DNA from: Nematostella vectensis
Lineage: Eukaryota > Cnidaria > Anthozoa > Actiniaria > Edwardsiidae
Length of the DNA stretch: 64,000 nt
Direction of reading: 5' to 3'
Assembly (NCBI RefSeq): GCF_932526225.1
Contig: NC_064047.1
Location: 9,227,994 to 9,291,993 of the forward strand
The notes under the pieces were generated by a model. It ran no database searches, had not been told where the DNA came from, and saw only the letters and a program-made list of their open reading frames with translations. Position 1 is the stretch's first letter. Each line of letters opens with the position of its first letter. Below, piece by piece: positions 37,101 to 47,283 of the stretch. The position numbers and the translations under genes were made by a program.

Positions 37101-39940
37101 TAATGAGACCCATTAGTTACGTTACTCGTTATATTAATCGATATGTCAATCGTTATGTTACCCCTTATATGACACGTTATGTGACTGGTAACTTTGCTGG
37201 TTATGTTACCCGCTATGTGACTCGTTATGTGACTCGTTATTGGCACTCGTTATGTTGCTCGTTATATCACTCGCTCGATATGTCACTCGTTATGTCGCTC
37301 GTTATGTAACTCGTCATGTGACTTGTTATTTCACTCGTTATGTCACTCGTTACGTCATTCGTTGTGACCCGTTATATGACTCGTTATGTCACTCGTTACG
37401 TCATTCGTTGTGACCCGTTATATGACTCGTTAAGTCACTTGTTATATCACTCGTGTTATCCGCTAGATGTGACTCGTTCTTTGACTCGTTATATTACTCG
37501 TTTTTTTCTGTGTGACTCGTCATATATGTGACTCATTTAGTATCATGTTTTGTATTATGTTACGGGTTACTTGCAGGCACCCTCTAAGAACACTCGGTCC
37601 TCTTCAAAGAAAGCCCTACCCTTTTAACTCTATTTGTTTTCCAATATTTTGCGCCTTTGAAGATGTTCGCTATCAATACATTCAAGACAAATATCGTCTC
37701 CACTTCAAATGGCGCAAGCCAGTTCAGTCATACTTACAGCATCACTTCGGATGGTCTCGAGGTTGGCCAGCAGACTGTTGGATGGAAATTTCAATAAGTG
37801 TAACATTTTTACCATTTGATCATTTGTTTACAACTTTCTCTCATGCACATAAAATGTTAAGAAAATCTTTGTACCCGAAGCACAAAGGTGGCGATAGTTT
37901 TTTCGTGTATGGAAATATAAACAGAGGAACTTGGACTTACCGGGCAACGTTGTCTTGGAGCTCTTTCTGGAGATAAGAAAAATTGTTTTTTTAAAGTAAA
38001 TCAGTATCAGCATCATTGTAATCATCCCCGAAAACAACATCATCATTATCAAGATTATATATCATCAACACTTTTACATCGAAACCCTTATTCAGTAGTC
38101 ATCAGCGTCGTAACAGCAACGATCTATTATATATACTCAGTCGATATAAACTACAACAGGAGTAAAAAACAGCCTTTATAAATGAACTCACGTTGGTAGT
38201 GTTGAGCTGGGCATTGTTCTCCTCCAGTCTGTGAAGATAAAAGAAAGAATGTAACTAGATTCTCGGGTCCAGCGGGTCAGTAGAATAAGGATTTCAAATA
38301 AAAGATCATGTTCGCTTACCGGAATAGTTCTGCTTTGAGGGAGGAAACGACACCCTGAATATAAAAAAAAATCAATAGGACGCGCATTCACGAGGATGGA
38401 AATTTTGGCTTCTTTATAGAGGTTAAAGACAGAGCTTTCTTAGGGGGGAGGGGAGGGAGCCGAGGGAGATGCAAGACCATGTGAGAGTACTGCAGTTCTA
38501 TAGTCATCTTCTAAAAGCCTGATATAATGCTCAAATATAATGCCTTCCTCGAGAAAGAGAATATACAGGTCAGCACCTGTGTATTCTCTTTCTCGAGGAA
38601 GGCGGCGGTAAGCTCTCAGTCATCTTTGGACGCTGCAACAGCTAGTTCAGAGTCATTTTTGGATTTTGCAACAATGACCTCGCCATCCTCTCGGGTGTTA
38701 CGGTTTTCATATCAGCCTGGTTATCGGGCGCATTGACTCCAATTGCTGTATCCTTGTCGGGCACGTGGTTATCCATGGTTCCACCATCATCCATTTCTTT
38801 CCATTTTTCCTGCTGTTTTTTTATTTTCAACTTCTAATTCAGTTTCCCTAAAAAATCACACGAGTAAGTCAATTCCAGTCAAGGTCTTGTCGGGGGCCAA
38901 AGGAATAACATGCTAATGTGATACATAAAGTTCTCACTTAATTTTCGCGTAGATAGGGCGTGAATGTAGTCAGCCTATTTTTTTTTAAATATTAGAATAC
39001 TGAAACAATGTTTCAATATATAAAAATACTTACTTTTCAAAAACCTCCTCCTGTGAACAACAAGCGAATACAGGTTAGTTTTAAGGTGTATATTTTCTCA
39101 CAGGATATCATAACGAGACTAAAGCACAACACAACAAAACACAACAAATTGAGAAAACTTACAATTTCCTTAGCCATGGCTTCTGAAAAAGAAAAACAAC
39201 AAAGAAATAACCTCAGAGGTGACAGCAGCAAACGTTTTATTAAACGAAATAATAAATCAGAGTTTTATGTATGGCATCAATGGTTTATCACAATTTTTTT
39301 AAAAGGGGAAATTAGGCAAACCCTCCTTGCAGTACAAACAGCAAAAAACTGAAAATATACATGTTGCCAAAATATGTGGATGATAAACACCGATAATTAC
39401 TAAAAAAAATAGATATTGCTCTTAGAATACTTTACCTTATATATAATACACAAAAAACTGGAATTCCAGTTTTTGTGTATTGTATTCATTGTTCTGGTAC
39501 AAGAGCACGACAATTTGGGCTTTTTGTTTCTATTCGTATTGATTTACTGATTTTTATATATTAATAATGAATAACCAATCATATTACTGCTAGAATTGGT
39601 CACGTGATATATATAAATAATAATGAGCCGATCGTATTGCTTCTAAAATAATTATCATGATGAACATGAATAATAACTGGTGTCCAATCATATTACTGCT
39701 ACTGCTTGGTCAAGTGATATACTAAAAAATAACTGAGAACCAATTACTTCTAGAATATTTCCATCATTAGTAGTTAGTAAGAGCCAATCAGATGAGTGCT
39801 AGAATGTTCCATGCCCTGGTACCTCGTTACCATGGTCTACCAAGTGATGTAAAAGAGAAACTAAGAAACTCGGCCGCTATCGCGTGATTTTCCCCTTTTC
39901 TAACATTTAATGACTCACCTTTCTCTACCACGTCCGACAT
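31103..39940 (-). CDS. Unrecognised coiled-coil protein built from micro-exons
   Basis: I do not recognise this gene. It is deduced from 15 minus-strand exons whose GT/AG borders and phases all fit: 39940-39919, 39182-39163, 39050-39034, 38847-38577 (damaged, see separate entry), 38354-38320, 38228-38192, 37966-37941, 37774-37738, 36951-36926, 36820-36763, 36195-36161, 35402-35372, 34017-33983, 31361-31325 and 31111-31103. The total is 696 nt. The start gives MSDVVEKEAMAKEI; the end is EEIEMLRKQLEQAKK then TAG. From exon 5 on, the product is charged, heptad-like and proline-free (for example LKAELFRLEENNAQLNTTN; LARKEIKLMDSTSKLADAEL), so one long alpha-helical coiled coil is likely. No signal peptide or membrane segment. 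After exon 2 the junction phases alternate strictly 0 and 2, and exon lengths recur (35/37, 26/37, 26/58, 35/31, 35/37 nt). This suggests growth by duplication of a two-exon module. Function is unknown. Confidence 0.72.
31379..33975. repeat. 31-bp minisatellite, ~83 copies, in an intron
   Basis: Unit of 31 bp: GTACATGTTAGACATGTATA then GTGTACTATGT, with common T/C and T/A variants (TATGCGTAC, ATATGTAC, GTACACG). It fills almost the whole intron between exons 13 and 14 of the micro-exon gene. The unit is rich in ACATGT and GTAC palindromes. Confidence 0.95.
35428..35720. repeat. 42-bp minisatellite, 7 copies, each with two CACGTG
   Basis: Unit GAAGAAGTCACGTGATAAAA followed by AGACGACGTCACGTGTTGAGTA. 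Each copy has the E-box CACGTG twice and a CRE-like (A/C)GACGTCAC. The first copy has a perfect CRE, TGACGTCA (35451-35458). It lies in the intron between exons 11 and 12 of the micro-exon gene. Its length is a multiple of 3, so repetitive frames appear on both strands. Confidence 0.95.
35873..36052. mobile_element. 180-bp foldback element with ~78-bp arms
   Basis: Begins CAATAGGCCATTCCAGCTAT and ends with its reverse complement. The arms continue inward with few mismatches through CCTACCTCAACTAC and GCAGCGCGCGCT, around a loop of about 20 bp. No target duplication is clear. It looks like a non-autonomous foldback/MITE and would form a strong RNA hairpin. Confidence 0.8.
36415..36745. repeat. 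Short-period array (CATAACGAGT...), intron 10
   Basis: Irregular 10-11 bp periodicity of ATAACGAGT(C/A/G)AC. It lies downstream (in gene sense) of exon 10 of the micro-exon gene and is complementary to the array at 37113-37530. Confidence 0.85.
37113..37530. repeat. Complementary short-period array (ACTCGTTATGT...), intron 8
   Basis: Same motif family as 36415-36745 but inverted: GT(G/C/A)ACTCGTTAT repeated with 10-11 bp spacing. It lies upstream of exon 9 in gene sense. The two arrays enclose exons 9 and 10. Confidence 0.85.
38549..38608. repeat. Near-perfect inverted repeat at an exon donor
   Basis: Arms of about 29 bp (GCCTTCCTCGAGAAAGAGAA... against its reverse complement, one mismatch) surround a loop of about 3-4 bp. 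One arm is the coding end of exon 4 with its donor; the other is an inverted copy just inside the intron. In RNA this would bury the 5' splice site in a hairpin. Confidence 0.85.
38577..38847 (-). pseudogene. Exon 4 of the micro-exon gene, reading frame broken
   Basis: The interval has an acceptor (TTTTTTAG|GGAAAC), a donor (ACACAG|GTGCTG) and a length (271 nt) of exactly the phase needed between exons 3 and 5. Its start reads ETELEVENKK and its end ELTAAFLEKENTQ in the same frame, but the middle is open only in another frame (QQEKWKEMDDGG...). The switch is at an A7 run near 38820 and returns near 38700. An in-frame TGA also lies just before ELTAAF. Either the exon has decayed or been skipped, or the sequence has compensating indel errors. 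Confidence 0.5.
39447..39481. repeat. Short palindrome around GAATTC
   Basis: ACACAAAAA(A)CTGG then AATT then CCAGTTTTTGTGT, with one extra A in one arm, in intron 1 of the micro-exon gene. A simple hairpin of unknown role. Confidence 0.7.
39490..39800. repeat. Degenerate ~65-100 bp repeat in intron 1
   Basis: Three to four diverged units share CCAATCATATTACTGCTA and a GGTCA(C/A)GTGATATA segment. Non-coding. Confidence 0.55.
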
Positions 39941-40617
39941 TTCTAAGGCTGAACCCTTCTAACGCGCGCAACTTACTGATTGATGACGTAAAGGACAACC
40001 TAATTAGGTGACTAACATAACCGCTGACCAATCGCTCATAAAAGCCGATGACTAAAGGCCCAGGAGGAGGAGTTGATTACAGAGGCCGCTTGTAACGAAC
40101 AATATATCCTGGATTTACCATTTGACAAGAGATCTATAAAGACTTCCCCTAAATCGATACGGGTGGATCCATTTCGCGGGGCACTGACAGTAGGATAAAG
40201 ATAAGCAAAACCTCCTATCACCACCCCCCTCAACCCTGATTTTGCTGTACCCATACCGTCTCCCCCAAGATATTCAAAGGGAGCATGAGGTCCAAAAGTC
40301 AACTGCTTTCAACTTTCAACTGCTTTCCCAACGATGCTCTAAATATAAACACAACCCTAACTGGTCTCTCGAAATTCACGAATGATGGCTTGCTGGAGTT
40401 CTCGTTTACTGCGTTCCATTAAAAGTTTAATGGACGCTCAGCCAAAATGCCGTGACGTTGACTAAGCGTCACTGGACGAGAGAAGTCTGGAGGCTCTTGT
40501 ACCCAGGGTACCGTTTTCTCTGTAGTTTCTGTGAAATAAACCTTATTTAGATCTATTTTATTCGCGAGAGATTGGGCATCTCCTCCTTCCCAAGCTCTCT
40601 ACAAACTTTGAATCACA

Positions 40618-40920
40618 TTACTGTCAAATTCGTTGTATCGCGACACCGCATTTTCAAAACATCTATTTGTTTTTGTCTTTTGGGATTTTCTGTTCCGCCA
40701 GTCGAATTATTCTAAGCCAATCAGATTCTTGCCATCTCTCGCCTAGTGCAGTTGCCTGGCTTACTGTCGCGACACCGTCTGGTTTTGGTCCAGAGAATAG
40801 CCAGGGAAGTGCACAAAGCGAGACTCTGATTGGCTCAAACTGGTTTTACTGACGGAACGGAAAACCAAAATAAATCGTGTTTTGAAAACACGGGTCGCGA
40901 TACAACTGATTCGACAGTAA
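40618..40920. mobile_element. 303-bp MITE with ~100-bp inverted ends
   Basis: Starts ATTACTGTCAAATTCGTTGT and ends as the imperfect reverse complement (ACAACTGATTCGACAGTAAT). Shared inner blocks include TATCGCGAC, TTTTCAAAAC, TCTGTTCCG and AGCCAATCAGA. No open frame. It lies about 680 bp upstream of the micro-exon gene's ATG. The target duplication is unclear. Confidence 0.75.
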
Positions 40921-41149
40921 TTCTGATTTTTTTTAAATACGGAATTTGCTATTATAACGCGATATTCAGCCATCTGATGTCCCATAGCGGTCCGACAGAG
41001 TAAAATTTCAACGCTAGAATTCTCAAATAATGATGGTCGCTCACAATGACGGTTATATCGGTATTACAAACTGAGGGGGGAAAGCACAGTTCACAGTTCT
41101 GCGTTGTGTAGTTCGTGTTGTCACAGAGGGCAACTGAGTAAAATAAATA

Positions 41150-42950
41150 AATAAATAAATGAAAAAACGAACGAACGAACGAACAAACAAACAAACAAAA
41201 AAATTAAAATAAATGAATAAATAAATTGAAAGAACTAATCACTCTCAATGCAGCTGGGAAGCTGAATTACGATAGCACAGATTCAGACGTGGTCGAGTTA
41301 AAGGCATGGGAAGGCGCCTCAGGCAGCCGACATACAACTCATGTCTGACCACGGATCACAGCTAAGATCGAGATTGTTGGTTTGGAGGGAGGAAAACCGG
41401 TGAAACCAACTAACTCAGCTCACGTCGGAACAGGGAATCGAACCCGGAACCCAGTGGTGAGAGGCACAGGCACTAGAGAGCGACCGGGAAACCTGTGGTG
41501 AGAAGAGGCACAGGCACTAGAGAGCAACCGGGAAACCTGTGGTGAGAAGAGGCACAGGCACTAGAGAGCGACGCTCTGCCAATTGCGCCACCCAGTCTCC
41601 CTCGGTGGTGAGAGGCACAGGCACTAGAGAGAGACGCTCAGCCAATTGCGCCACCCAGTCTCCCTCGGTGGTGAGAGGCACAGGCACTAGAGAGCGACCG
41701 GGATACCTGTGGTTAGAGGCACAGGCACTACAGAGCGACCGGGAAACCTGTGGTGAGAGGCACACGCACTACAGAGCGACCGGGAAACCTGTGGTGAGAG
41801 GCACAGGCACTACAGAGCGACCGGGAAACCTGTGGTGAGAGGCACAGGCGCTACAGAGCGACCGGGAAACCTGTGGTGAGAGGCACAGGCACTACAGAGT
41901 GACCGGGAAACCTGTGGTGAGAAGCACATGCACTACAGAGCGACCGGGAAACCTGTGGTGAGAGGCTCAGGCACTACAGAGCGACCGGGAAACCTGTGGT
42001 GAGAGGCACAGGCACTACAGAGCGACCGGGAAACCTGTGGTGAGAGGCACAGGCGCTACAGAGCGACCGGGAAACTTGTGGTGAGAGGCACAGGCACTAC
42101 TGAGCGACCGGGAAACCTGTGGTGAGAGGCACAGGCACTACAGAGCGACCGGGAAACCTGTGGTGAGAAGCACAGGCGCTACAGAGCGACCGGGAAACCT
42201 GTGGTGAGAGGCACAGGCGCTACAGAGCGACCGGGAAACCTGTGGTGAGAGGCACAGGCGCTAAAAGAGCGACCAGAAAACCTGTGGTGAGAAGCACAGG
42301 CGCTAAAAGAGCGACCGGGAAACCTGTGGTGAGAGGCACAGGCACTACAGAGCGACCGGGAAACCTGTGGTGAGAAGCACAGGCGCTACAGAGCGACCGG
42401 GAAACCTGTGGTGAGAGGCACAGGCTCTACTGAGCGACCGGGAAACCTGTGGTGAGAGGCACAGGCACTACAGAGCGACCGGGAAACCTTTGGTGAGAAG
42501 CACAGGCTCTACTGAGCGACCGGGAAACCTGTGGTGAGAGGCACAGGCACTACAGAGCGACCGGGAAACCTGTGGTGAGAAGCACAGGCGCTACAGAGGG
42601 ACCGGGAAACCTGTGGTGAGAGGCACAGGCGCTACAGAGCGACCGGGAAACCTGTGGTGAGAGGCACAGGCGCTAAAAGAGCGACCAGGAAACCTGTGGT
42701 GAGAAGCACAGGCGCTAAAAGAGCGACCGGGAAACCTGTGGTGAGAAGCAAAGGCACTACAGAGCGACCGGGAAACCTGTGGTGAGAAGCAAAGGCACTA
42801 CAGAGCGACCGGGAAACCTGTGGTGAGAAGCAAAGGCACTACAGAGCGACCGGGAAACCTGTGGTGAGAAGCAAAGGCACTACAGAGCGACCGGGAAACC
42901 TGTGGTGAGAGGCACAGGCGCTACAGAGCGACGCTCTGCCAACTGCGCCA
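41150..42950 (-). mobile_element. tRNA-derived SINE expanded by an internal minisatellite
   Basis: Read on minus: a tRNA-like A box TGGCGCAATTGGCAGAGCG (copies at about 41574-41593, 41641-41660 and 42920-42940), a B box GGGTTCGATTCCC near 41430, then a tail region shared with 58235-58500 (CATGAG..TAT...GCTGCCTGAGGCG...CAGCTGCATTGA). It ends in TTTATT/GTTT/GTTC simple repeats at 41146-41225. The SINE family identity rests on homology with the second copy in this window. Between the A and B boxes it contains a 41-bp tandem array. Confidence 0.75.
41459..42935. repeat. 41-bp minisatellite, ~36 copies, inside the SINE
   Basis: Unit GACCGGGAAACCTGTGGTGA then GAGGCACAGGCACTACAGAGC, 41 bp, with A/G and ACAG/AAAAG variants. 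Some early units also contain the A-box segment CGCTCTGCCAATTGCGCCA, showing that the array grew from the SINE's tRNA-like head. Confidence 0.95.
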
Positions 42951-43779
42951 AATAGTACCCACTAACATGATCCTTGTGCTTTACTGGAACAAAGATCAAA
43001 TGCTAAAGGCGGTCTCATATAGACCTAGACTACAACTTGCTGTGCATGATGACGTAATCACTGCATTGTTATAGCAACACATCAACTCCCAAAAGACCAC
43101 AACGTGAAAATGACCCCGATATTTTTCACTCTACATCTCTGTGAGCTGTGCGTGGCGTAACCGTACAATGTTGCATTCACACCAAAACCATGTTTTTCTT
43201 TGCCTGATAACTTGCCAAGTTTCTCATTGTGTTGACTTCTTACTAGCTAAATGATCACTTAGTAAAATGTACAGCACATTCTATTCAGTTTTGTTCTTGG
43301 TTCTGTCCACTCTTGGGAGATTGAGATTTAAACCAGTTTAATTAAACCACCTTTAAAATGGTTTAAGTGCTGTTGTGAATGCGGTATAAAACAGGCCTGG
43401 GATCCTGGTTATTGACTCCCCATTGATGCGCGGGTACCTCAGGTTCCTTTGTCTATTGTTCAGTTCGCTAGATAGCGGTGCTGGGGCCGAAATCTTCAGC
43501 CTAGCCGTAAAGCTTTAGCTGCCATACGGTGTTTCAGCGCATGTCGGGAAGTATGGTCTACTTTTTTTCAGTTGACCTGATTTGGACGAGGTTTGATTCT
43601 CGGCCAATTTTTTTCCTCGTTTTTTTTCTCACTTTATTTCACTTTAGGGAGTGTTTATTAAAGAGGGGGGGGAGGGTAGCGTAGATATTGATGGGGGGCT
43701 CCGAAAATTTTTACCCACCAAAAGGAGGGGGGGGTGGGCGGAAAAAAGAACGTCCTTCAAAGGGTGGCTCTGAATTTTT
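42951..43779. other. No supported gene
   Basis: Unique-looking sequence with G-rich tracts near 43665-43735. No exon, RNA gene or complete element recognised. Confidence 0.4.
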
Positions 43780-44016
43780 TTAGAGCTCAGAGTTCATTAT
43801 AGCCTCTAATCTTTCTATATCTTTGTCTGAGTAGGAGATGTTTTTGTCATCTGCAAATGATATGAATGAAAGGTCTTTAGAACATTTGTGGGTATCGTTT
43901 ATGTAATAAAAATAATAGGGGCCTAGGACAGTTCCTTGAGGCACTCCGCATTTTATGATTTCCTCTGTTGATTTGACTTCATTATATTTAACAGTTTGCT
44001 TTCTGTCCGATAAATA
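43780..44016 (-). pseudogene. LINE reverse-transcriptase relic (catalytic core)
   Basis: Minus-strand frame of 78 codons reading YLSDRKQTVKYNEV..., then CGVPQGTVLGP, YYFYYIND and ISFADDKNIS before a stop at 43782-43780. GVPQG and F-A-D-D are the classic motifs of non-LTR retrotransposon reverse transcriptase (jockey/CR1-type). No endonuclease or flanking pol domain joins it, so it is a truncated dead copy. The exact clade is not assigned. Confidence 0.85.
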
Positions 44017-44765
44017 ATAAAAATGTCAGGTGCTGAAAGAAGTTGGTTGGCTGCCCGGTGGCCCTGACACCACTTTGAGCCAAAGATTCCCCCATATCCT
44101 ATAAGCCCTGAGGCGTAAAGTATAAAGGTTCAAGTTCATCTGAGTATTGAACCTGAGACCGCGGTGCTTCTAACGCCGCTTTGACTGCCTCGCTTGCGAT
44201 CTCTCTTGTCGCCTGCCGTACAGTATTGGTAACGAGAGTGTCAGTACTGAATAGCGTATGCGCATGCGCGTGTTCTGGCGAAAACAAACAAAATCTCCCG
44301 GTCGCTGTTTTGACTTACTGTACAGCATTAAAACCATACTGTACGAAAGATGACAGATTTGTTTGATAATGAGGGAGTCATAAAGAAAATTATAGCCTTA
44401 GGTTTGGTCTAGTTTTCTTAGCATTCCTCGAGATGTGACAGTTCGCCGGTAAAACGCCGCCATTTCAAAACAAAAAGGCTAGTTTAACCTCGCGGTACTG
44501 GAACTAGTCTTGCGTTTTTCAAACGAGAGTTCGGATTTAAGTTGGCTCTCAGTGAACCCCTGGACGGGCTGTTCTATCTAGTCCCTGGGGGCGGATCGCG
44601 CCTCCGGCCACGCGTTCGTCGCTTATCTTCGGTGGAATCACGGGCAAACCATATGAAATGTTCGTGTATCACATATTATCTTTAATATGTTTACCGAATA
44701 TATTTGTAATAAAGCCAATTTCTTGAAGTTGCCATGGATTGATCTGGTTCCCTTTAAGCCTTGAT

Positions 44766-45029
44766 TCATAACAGTTTAGGCGATTTTCCACACTCATCTC
44801 GGTTCACCTCCTCCCCACTCGTAATAAAATACGCGACGTTCAGGCGTTGTTTTTTGCCAAGAGGAAGCCGAGGTTTAGGTGAATGTAGGTCAGAGTTTCT
44901 TCTCGTGTTATAGCTGTGATAAGTAGAATTTTTGACAAAATAGTTTGATAGATCTATTGGGACCAGATTGTTGAGACATTTGTAGACAAGGACGGAGATG
45001 TGAATCTTACGTGATTTAGGATTACACAC
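44766..45029 (-). pseudogene. LINE ORF2 C-terminal relic
   Basis: Open frame with KIHISVLVYKCLNNLVP...LSNYF and HSYNTRRNSDLHSPKPR, which resembles the region after the thumb in CR1/jockey-like LINE proteins. It lies upstream (minus sense) of the RT core at 43780-44016. That is the wrong order for one element, so the two are separate insertions. Its upstream end abuts the DNA transposon at 45027. Confidence 0.65.
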
Positions 45030-45574
45030 TCATTCTTAGTAAACGGGTACCAATGGCCCAAAAAAAAGTTGGAAAATAAAACTTGTTACACTAGTTTGAT
45101 AAGCAATCAACATTTTGGAGAATTATTTGTCATTTAAGCTCCCAAAACGACCCATCAATATCTTTAAAGGCAAAAAAGCTACACAAATTTATATATGCCT
45201 CGGTAATCAAGCTGAAAAGGAGACTTTTCCATATCCATTTCTCAAAAACACACAACTACAAGACCGTTTAACCAGTAAAATACGCCTTCTTTTATTATTT
45301 TTGTGGCAGTAGATGAATTTTGTTGAATATAAACATCATAGAACACCGTAGACTCGTCTTTATATTGTCACAAATTTTGTTTGATTTAAGAGTTGAATCT
45401 ATGTTTTCAAAATTATTAAATTGTTCTTCCTTTAAGTTTTTCTCAAAACAAAATTAGAACGTCTTGAAATATACAACTACATTCAATTACTACCATCAAT
45501 ATCAAAATATTAAACGCAATAAAGTTGATTCTGATTTGATAAAGCAATTAAACAATATATGCTGATTGGAAATG

Positions 45575-45931
45575 GTAACGTAAATGACATGTAAAGTAAC
45601 GTATATGACCTTCTCAGTAGGATACACGATGCAACTCTAAACTTGTAAAATTTTGGTCAAATTTTCGCCTTTTAGTTATCATTAAAGGTTCTGAACAATA
45701 ACTTGGTCATATTCATAATTTCTTAAACTTTTGCTACTAGTAACGTAAATGACAGTTTTCACATCCAAACAAAAAGAATCGTTGAAATGCTTTCAAGCGC
45801 TTAACTGTAAATATATATATATATGAAAATACTTGGTTCTACTTACAGGTGATTTTAATTTGATATTTGGTACTTCGATTTGAACCATCGTTTTTCTAAA
45901 ACCTCTATAAAAAACGGTAACGTAAATGACA
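45575..45931 (+). repeat. Subterminal motif cluster, left side of transposon
   Basis: GTAACGTAAATGACA or a one- to two-base variant at 45575-45589, 45596-45609, 45740-45754 and 45917-45931, all in plus orientation. Probably transposase-binding subterminal repeats. Confidence 0.7.
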
Positions 45932-45953
45932 TTAAGGTAGGCGGAAGCGTGCC

Positions 45954-47120
45954 TCAACGAGCTCCAGTTTCCGTTTTACTACTTCGGGCGGGCGGCTCGA
46001 TGACACATAAGATCATGTCCCTCTTGATCCAAATAACATATTCGCGGGCAGGCCATGTGAAGCTGAAAGATTGAAGGGTAGTGCCACTACGTGACATAAA
46101 AGTCACGAGAGCTTCGCCGTCCTCCTGGTCGATCTGCTGTACTTTGCCAACATACCAGTCCCCTTCGTAAGCGGCAGCGACAAAGTCGTCAACCTTTAGA
46201 GCGAGCTCATTGCGTAGACTCAACGCACTGGGTGGAGTGAGCATGGCGGCTTCCCATGCACAATGGCTATCCTTTGGGCTGGAAAGGCAGTCGGGACAGT
46301 AACACGAGGTGACACGAGTGAGAACGGTGTGTCTGTCCACTGCGCATATGGCATGCATTGACATTGTGCCAGGGACAGTCTGTGTGCCATTGTACTTGTC
46401 CAGCCTTGCTGATGCCATTTTCAAGTCATCTGTTGAGTAGTAAATGTAGGTCACACTACTTTGATATTCGGTGGCCCAAACAAAGAAGCTGTGTGCATCG
46501 TCAATAACGACTTTGCCTGACCGCACCGCCTCGTCAGCCATCCGCTTGGCAGCTCCCCCGACACCATCACAGGGACCTTTTCCGTGCCCCGCTTCAAAAT
46601 AGTTCCATCTTACTGGGACTACGAACTCTTCCTTGTGGTTCGCGACTATGGCGAAGATTGTCTTGTTTCTGTATTGTGATGTGGGACTATCCGTCCAATA
46701 GTGTACAATGGCCAGGTCAGGGACAAGATCCTTCAGGTCTTGATTCAGTCTCCCCAAGATGGCATACACGGCAGTTGCATTATGCGAGAGCTCTTCCGAA
46801 ACAAAGGCAAAGCTCTTGTGCTTTAGGTCGTCTTTGCCTTCTGCCTTGTAATATACCACTACTGGATGTAGGGAGACCATAGTGGGGCCATTCCAGTGAG
46901 CACTTTGCACTTCCTCGCAAGACTGGCAGTTGTAATTCTCGGCAAAGTCCATTTGAATTACAACATGCCCAGCTTTGAGGTTGCTTTTCAAACGCCGGTG
47001 TTTGGATGCTGGTGTGTAGTATTTTTGCACTCGGATTGACTCATTTTGTTGCCAATTTGAATCTTTCCCTTTTTTTCGTTCTCTGTAGGCGCGTTGAATC
47101 TCTGCTCTTGATTTTCCCAT
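45954..47120 (-). CDS. DDE/D transposase-like protein of the TACA-flanked element
   Basis: The open frame runs from 47171. I choose the Met at 47120 (MGKSRAEIQRAYRERKK), a basic N-terminus common in such cnidarian frames, giving 388 residues. Numbered from 47171, acidic residues sit in three conserved-looking blocks: VIQMDFAENY (D75), YWTDSPTSQYRNK (D161) and AGHGKGPCDGVGG (D202). This fits an RNase H-fold DDD/E transposase. A Cys cluster (C290, C292, C295, C304) follows, then a Tudor/SH3-like beta segment (VDDFVAAAYEGDWYVGKV, about 327-344). The jump from the basic N-terminus to the catalytic core is short for this kind of protein, so an internal deletion before residue 57 is possible. Family assignment is by motif only, and the superfamily is uncertain. 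Confidence 0.75.
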   Translation of the reverse strand: MGKSRAEIQRAYRERKKGKDSNWQQNESIRVQKYYTPASKHRRLKSNLKAGHVVIQMDFAENYNCQSCEEVQSAHWNGPTMVSLHPVVVYYKAEGKDDLKHKSFAFVSEELSHNATAVYAILGRLNQDLKDLVPDLAIVHYWTDSPTSQYRNKTIFAIVANHKEEFVVPVRWNYFEAGHGKGPCDGVGGAAKRMADEAVRSGKVVIDDAHSFFVWATEYQSSVTYIYYSTDDLKMASARLDKYNGTQTVPGTMSMHAICAVDRHTVLTRVTSCYCPDCLSSPKDSHCAWEAAMLTPPSALSLRNELALKVDDFVAAAYEGDWYVGKVQQIDQEDGEALVTFMSRSGTTLQSFSFTWPAREYVIWIKRDMILCVIEPPARSSKTETGAR

Positions 47121-47283
47121 TTTGAATGCTTCGAATAAAACAATGACCATAAGATACAGCAATTTTGACAAAATTACAGAAAACTCATTCTGAAAGCTTT
47201 TTTAATTCTAAATAGTGGTCATTTGATCCTTTTTTAAGTAGCCCACCAATTGTTAACTAGCGTGCCTCATCCATAATACTTTG

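Noticed and set aside
37512-37976. 154-codon plus-strand frame
   Set aside because: It overlaps two well-supported minus-strand exons (37966-37941 and 37774-37738) and an array, and has no recognisable content.
41517-41838. Frames of 82-99 codons with repeated motifs
   Set aside because: They fall within the SINE-derived 41-bp array and reflect its periodicity.
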